Shown: piece after piece, positions 6,664-7,607 of the stretch | Layout of the letters: each line of letters starts with the position of its first letter | How positions within the stretch are numbered: position 1 is the first letter of the stretch | Source: Chitinophaga pinensis | GTDB lineage: Bacteria; Bacteroidota; Bacteroidia; Flavobacteriales_D; Crocinitomicaceae | Assembly: GCA_945861175.1 (NCBI GenBank) | Contig: CAMATR010000068.1 | Location: forward strand, 1 to 7,607 | Length of the DNA: 7,607 nucleotides | Direction of reading: 5' to 3' | Program-made: the position numbers and the translations under genes | The notes under the pieces: model-generated | Databases searched by the model: none | What the model saw: the letters and a program-made list of their open reading frames with translations, nothing else | Told to the model about the DNA's origin: nothing

Positions 6664-7607
6664 TTAACTAAAATTATGGTTCCCAATAAAATCATAGGCT
6701 AGTAATGCCAATAATTTTCCACTTATCAATTCTTCAGCATCATTTTTAGGTGCGGCTTCCGGTAAGTGCAAATAGCAAGGATTTAGTTCCATAGCCATTT
6801 TGGATATATAATATCTTGCTTGTTCGGGTGAAACACCGCTAGGTGAGCAGGCCGAGCTGGGCGAATAAGCTATAGCATCCATATCTAATTCGAGGCCGAT
6901 GTGTTTTGTGAATCGAAATTGTCTTATAAATGTCTCAATGTCATCTATAAAATCCCCTTTCCCTGAAATGTAATTATCAAAAAACGTATGCGGACATGAA
7001 TAGTGATTTAGAAAATCTAAAATAAATTGATTATTGTAAGCCTTATGGAGACCAATTACACCGTATTTTTCAATGAATCCCTCTTTTATAGCGTAGCTAA
7101 ATGGATTTCCACTGTGCCGTCCTTCGCAAGATCTGCAATCTGCATGTGGGTCCAAGTTGATTACGCTAATCGCATGTTGCTTTATTGAGTGCATGGCTTT
7201 CGCAATGGGGTAAGCATTGTTGTGCCCCCCTCCGATTATTATTAGTACTGCATTGGCCGGGCAAAAGTCAATAATCTTTTGATGGACAATCTTGTCGAGG
7301 TCTGAAACTGCTAATTTGAGATTTGAAGGAATGGTTGTTTTATCTTTTAAGCTTATTCGTCCAGCAAGAAAAATTTCGTCACCTACCAAGAATTCATTTG
7401 ATTGCATATTTAAGAATTTTTTCAAAAAGGCTTTGAATGCATTCTCTGATCCAAAACCCCCTCCATTTGCTTGGGGACCAATACTTTCTTCAATACCAAA
7501 AAGTATAAATTTTGTTTTATTCGTTCGATTAAATGTTAGTTCCTCACCAATCTTTTTCTCTCCATGGCGTGGTATTATAATATCTTGAATATCAGTTTTA
7601 GTGCAGG
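6664..7607 (-). CDS. Ureohydrolase (arginase/formimidoylglutamase family), N-terminus cut by window edge
   Basis: A metal-dependent ureohydrolase that cleaves a C-N bond of a guanidino or formimino substrate. It most resembles the Bacteroidota proteins named formimidoylglutamase (histidine breakdown), but the substrate cannot be settled from sequence. Manganese ligands are visible: the His of GGGHNN (7222-7224), the Asp, His and Asp of NLDPHADCR (7150-7152, 7144-7146, 7138-7140), and both Asp of LELDMDAI (6883-6885, 6877-6879). EGRHSGNPFSYA and the YLHLPEAAP segment are also family-typical. An in-frame codon at 7423-7425 looks like a start but is TTG. Upstream of it the frame stays open to the window end and encodes conserved family sequence such as KFILFGIEESIGPQANGG, so the true start lies beyond 7607. 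About 313 residues are present, and probably only a few tens are missing. The stop is 38 bp ahead of the patatin gene. Confidence 0.9.
   Translation of the reverse strand, partial: CTKTDIQDIIIPRHGEKKIGEELTFNRTNKTKFILFGIEESIGPQANGGGFGSENAFKAFLKKFLNMQSNEFLVGDEIFLAGRISLKDKTTIPSNLKLAVSDLDKIVHQKIIDFCPANAVLIIIGGGHNNAYPIAKAMHSIKQHAISVINLDPHADCRSCEGRHSGNPFSYAIKEGFIEKYGVIGLHKAYNNQFILDFLNHYSCPHTFFDNYISGKGDFIDDIETFIRQFRFTKHIGLELDMDAIAYSPSSACSPSGVSPEQARYYISKMAMELNPCYLHLPEAAPKNDAEELISGKLLALLAYDFIGNHNFS

Noticed and set aside
7292..7588. 98-codon + strand open frame near the window end
   Set aside because: It is antisense to conserved ureohydrolase sequence that continues to the window edge.
1..7607. A multi-gene defence, mobile or secretion system
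   Set aside because: No nuclease, helicase, transposase, recombinase, toxin-antitoxin pair or CRISPR repeats were seen; a patatin domain alone, without a cyclic-nucleotide synthase partner beside it, does not support a CBASS-type system.

Overview
This window looks like a piece of an AT-rich chromosome from a member of the Bacteroidota, probably on the Flavobacteriia side. The main reasons are the DnaE sequence, which has a flavobacterial-style segment (TPKGKGRGFR...) before the polymerase core. Other reasons are the lack of Shine-Dalgarno sites in front of the starts, and Bacteroidota-type versions of the SirB1-like and formimidoylglutamase-like proteins. No species can be named from the sequence alone.

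Layout, left to right. Bases 1-2881 (+) carry most of dnaE, the replicative DNA polymerase III alpha subunit; its N-terminal PHP region lies outside the window. Its stop codon shares four bases (TTAA) with the stop of a convergent gene at 2878-3807 (-), a SirB1-type transglutaminase-like protein that lacks a catalytic cysteine. Then comes a 208-bp divergent intergenic region with a strong rho-independent hairpin (3930-3959) and two small inverted repeats. Bases 4016-4330 (+) encode a small lipoprotein. Bases 4379-6625 (-) encode a 748-residue membrane protein with about seven predicted helices followed by a patatin-like phospholipase domain. Bases 6664-7607 (-) carry a ureohydrolase (arginase/formimidoylglutamase family) whose N-terminus is cut by the window edge; an apparent start at 7425 is an internal TTG and not the real one.

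The ureohydrolase and patatin genes are 38 bp apart on the same strand and may be co-transcribed, but no shared pathway is evident. The other genes look like unrelated housekeeping and accessory genes. There are no mobile elements, CRISPR arrays, tRNA or rRNA genes, and no clear sign of a defence or other new multi-gene system. The points most worth a second look are the membrane-anchored patatin, the frame-changing 13-bp tandem duplication at its 3' end, and the terminator that has no obvious gene to terminate.
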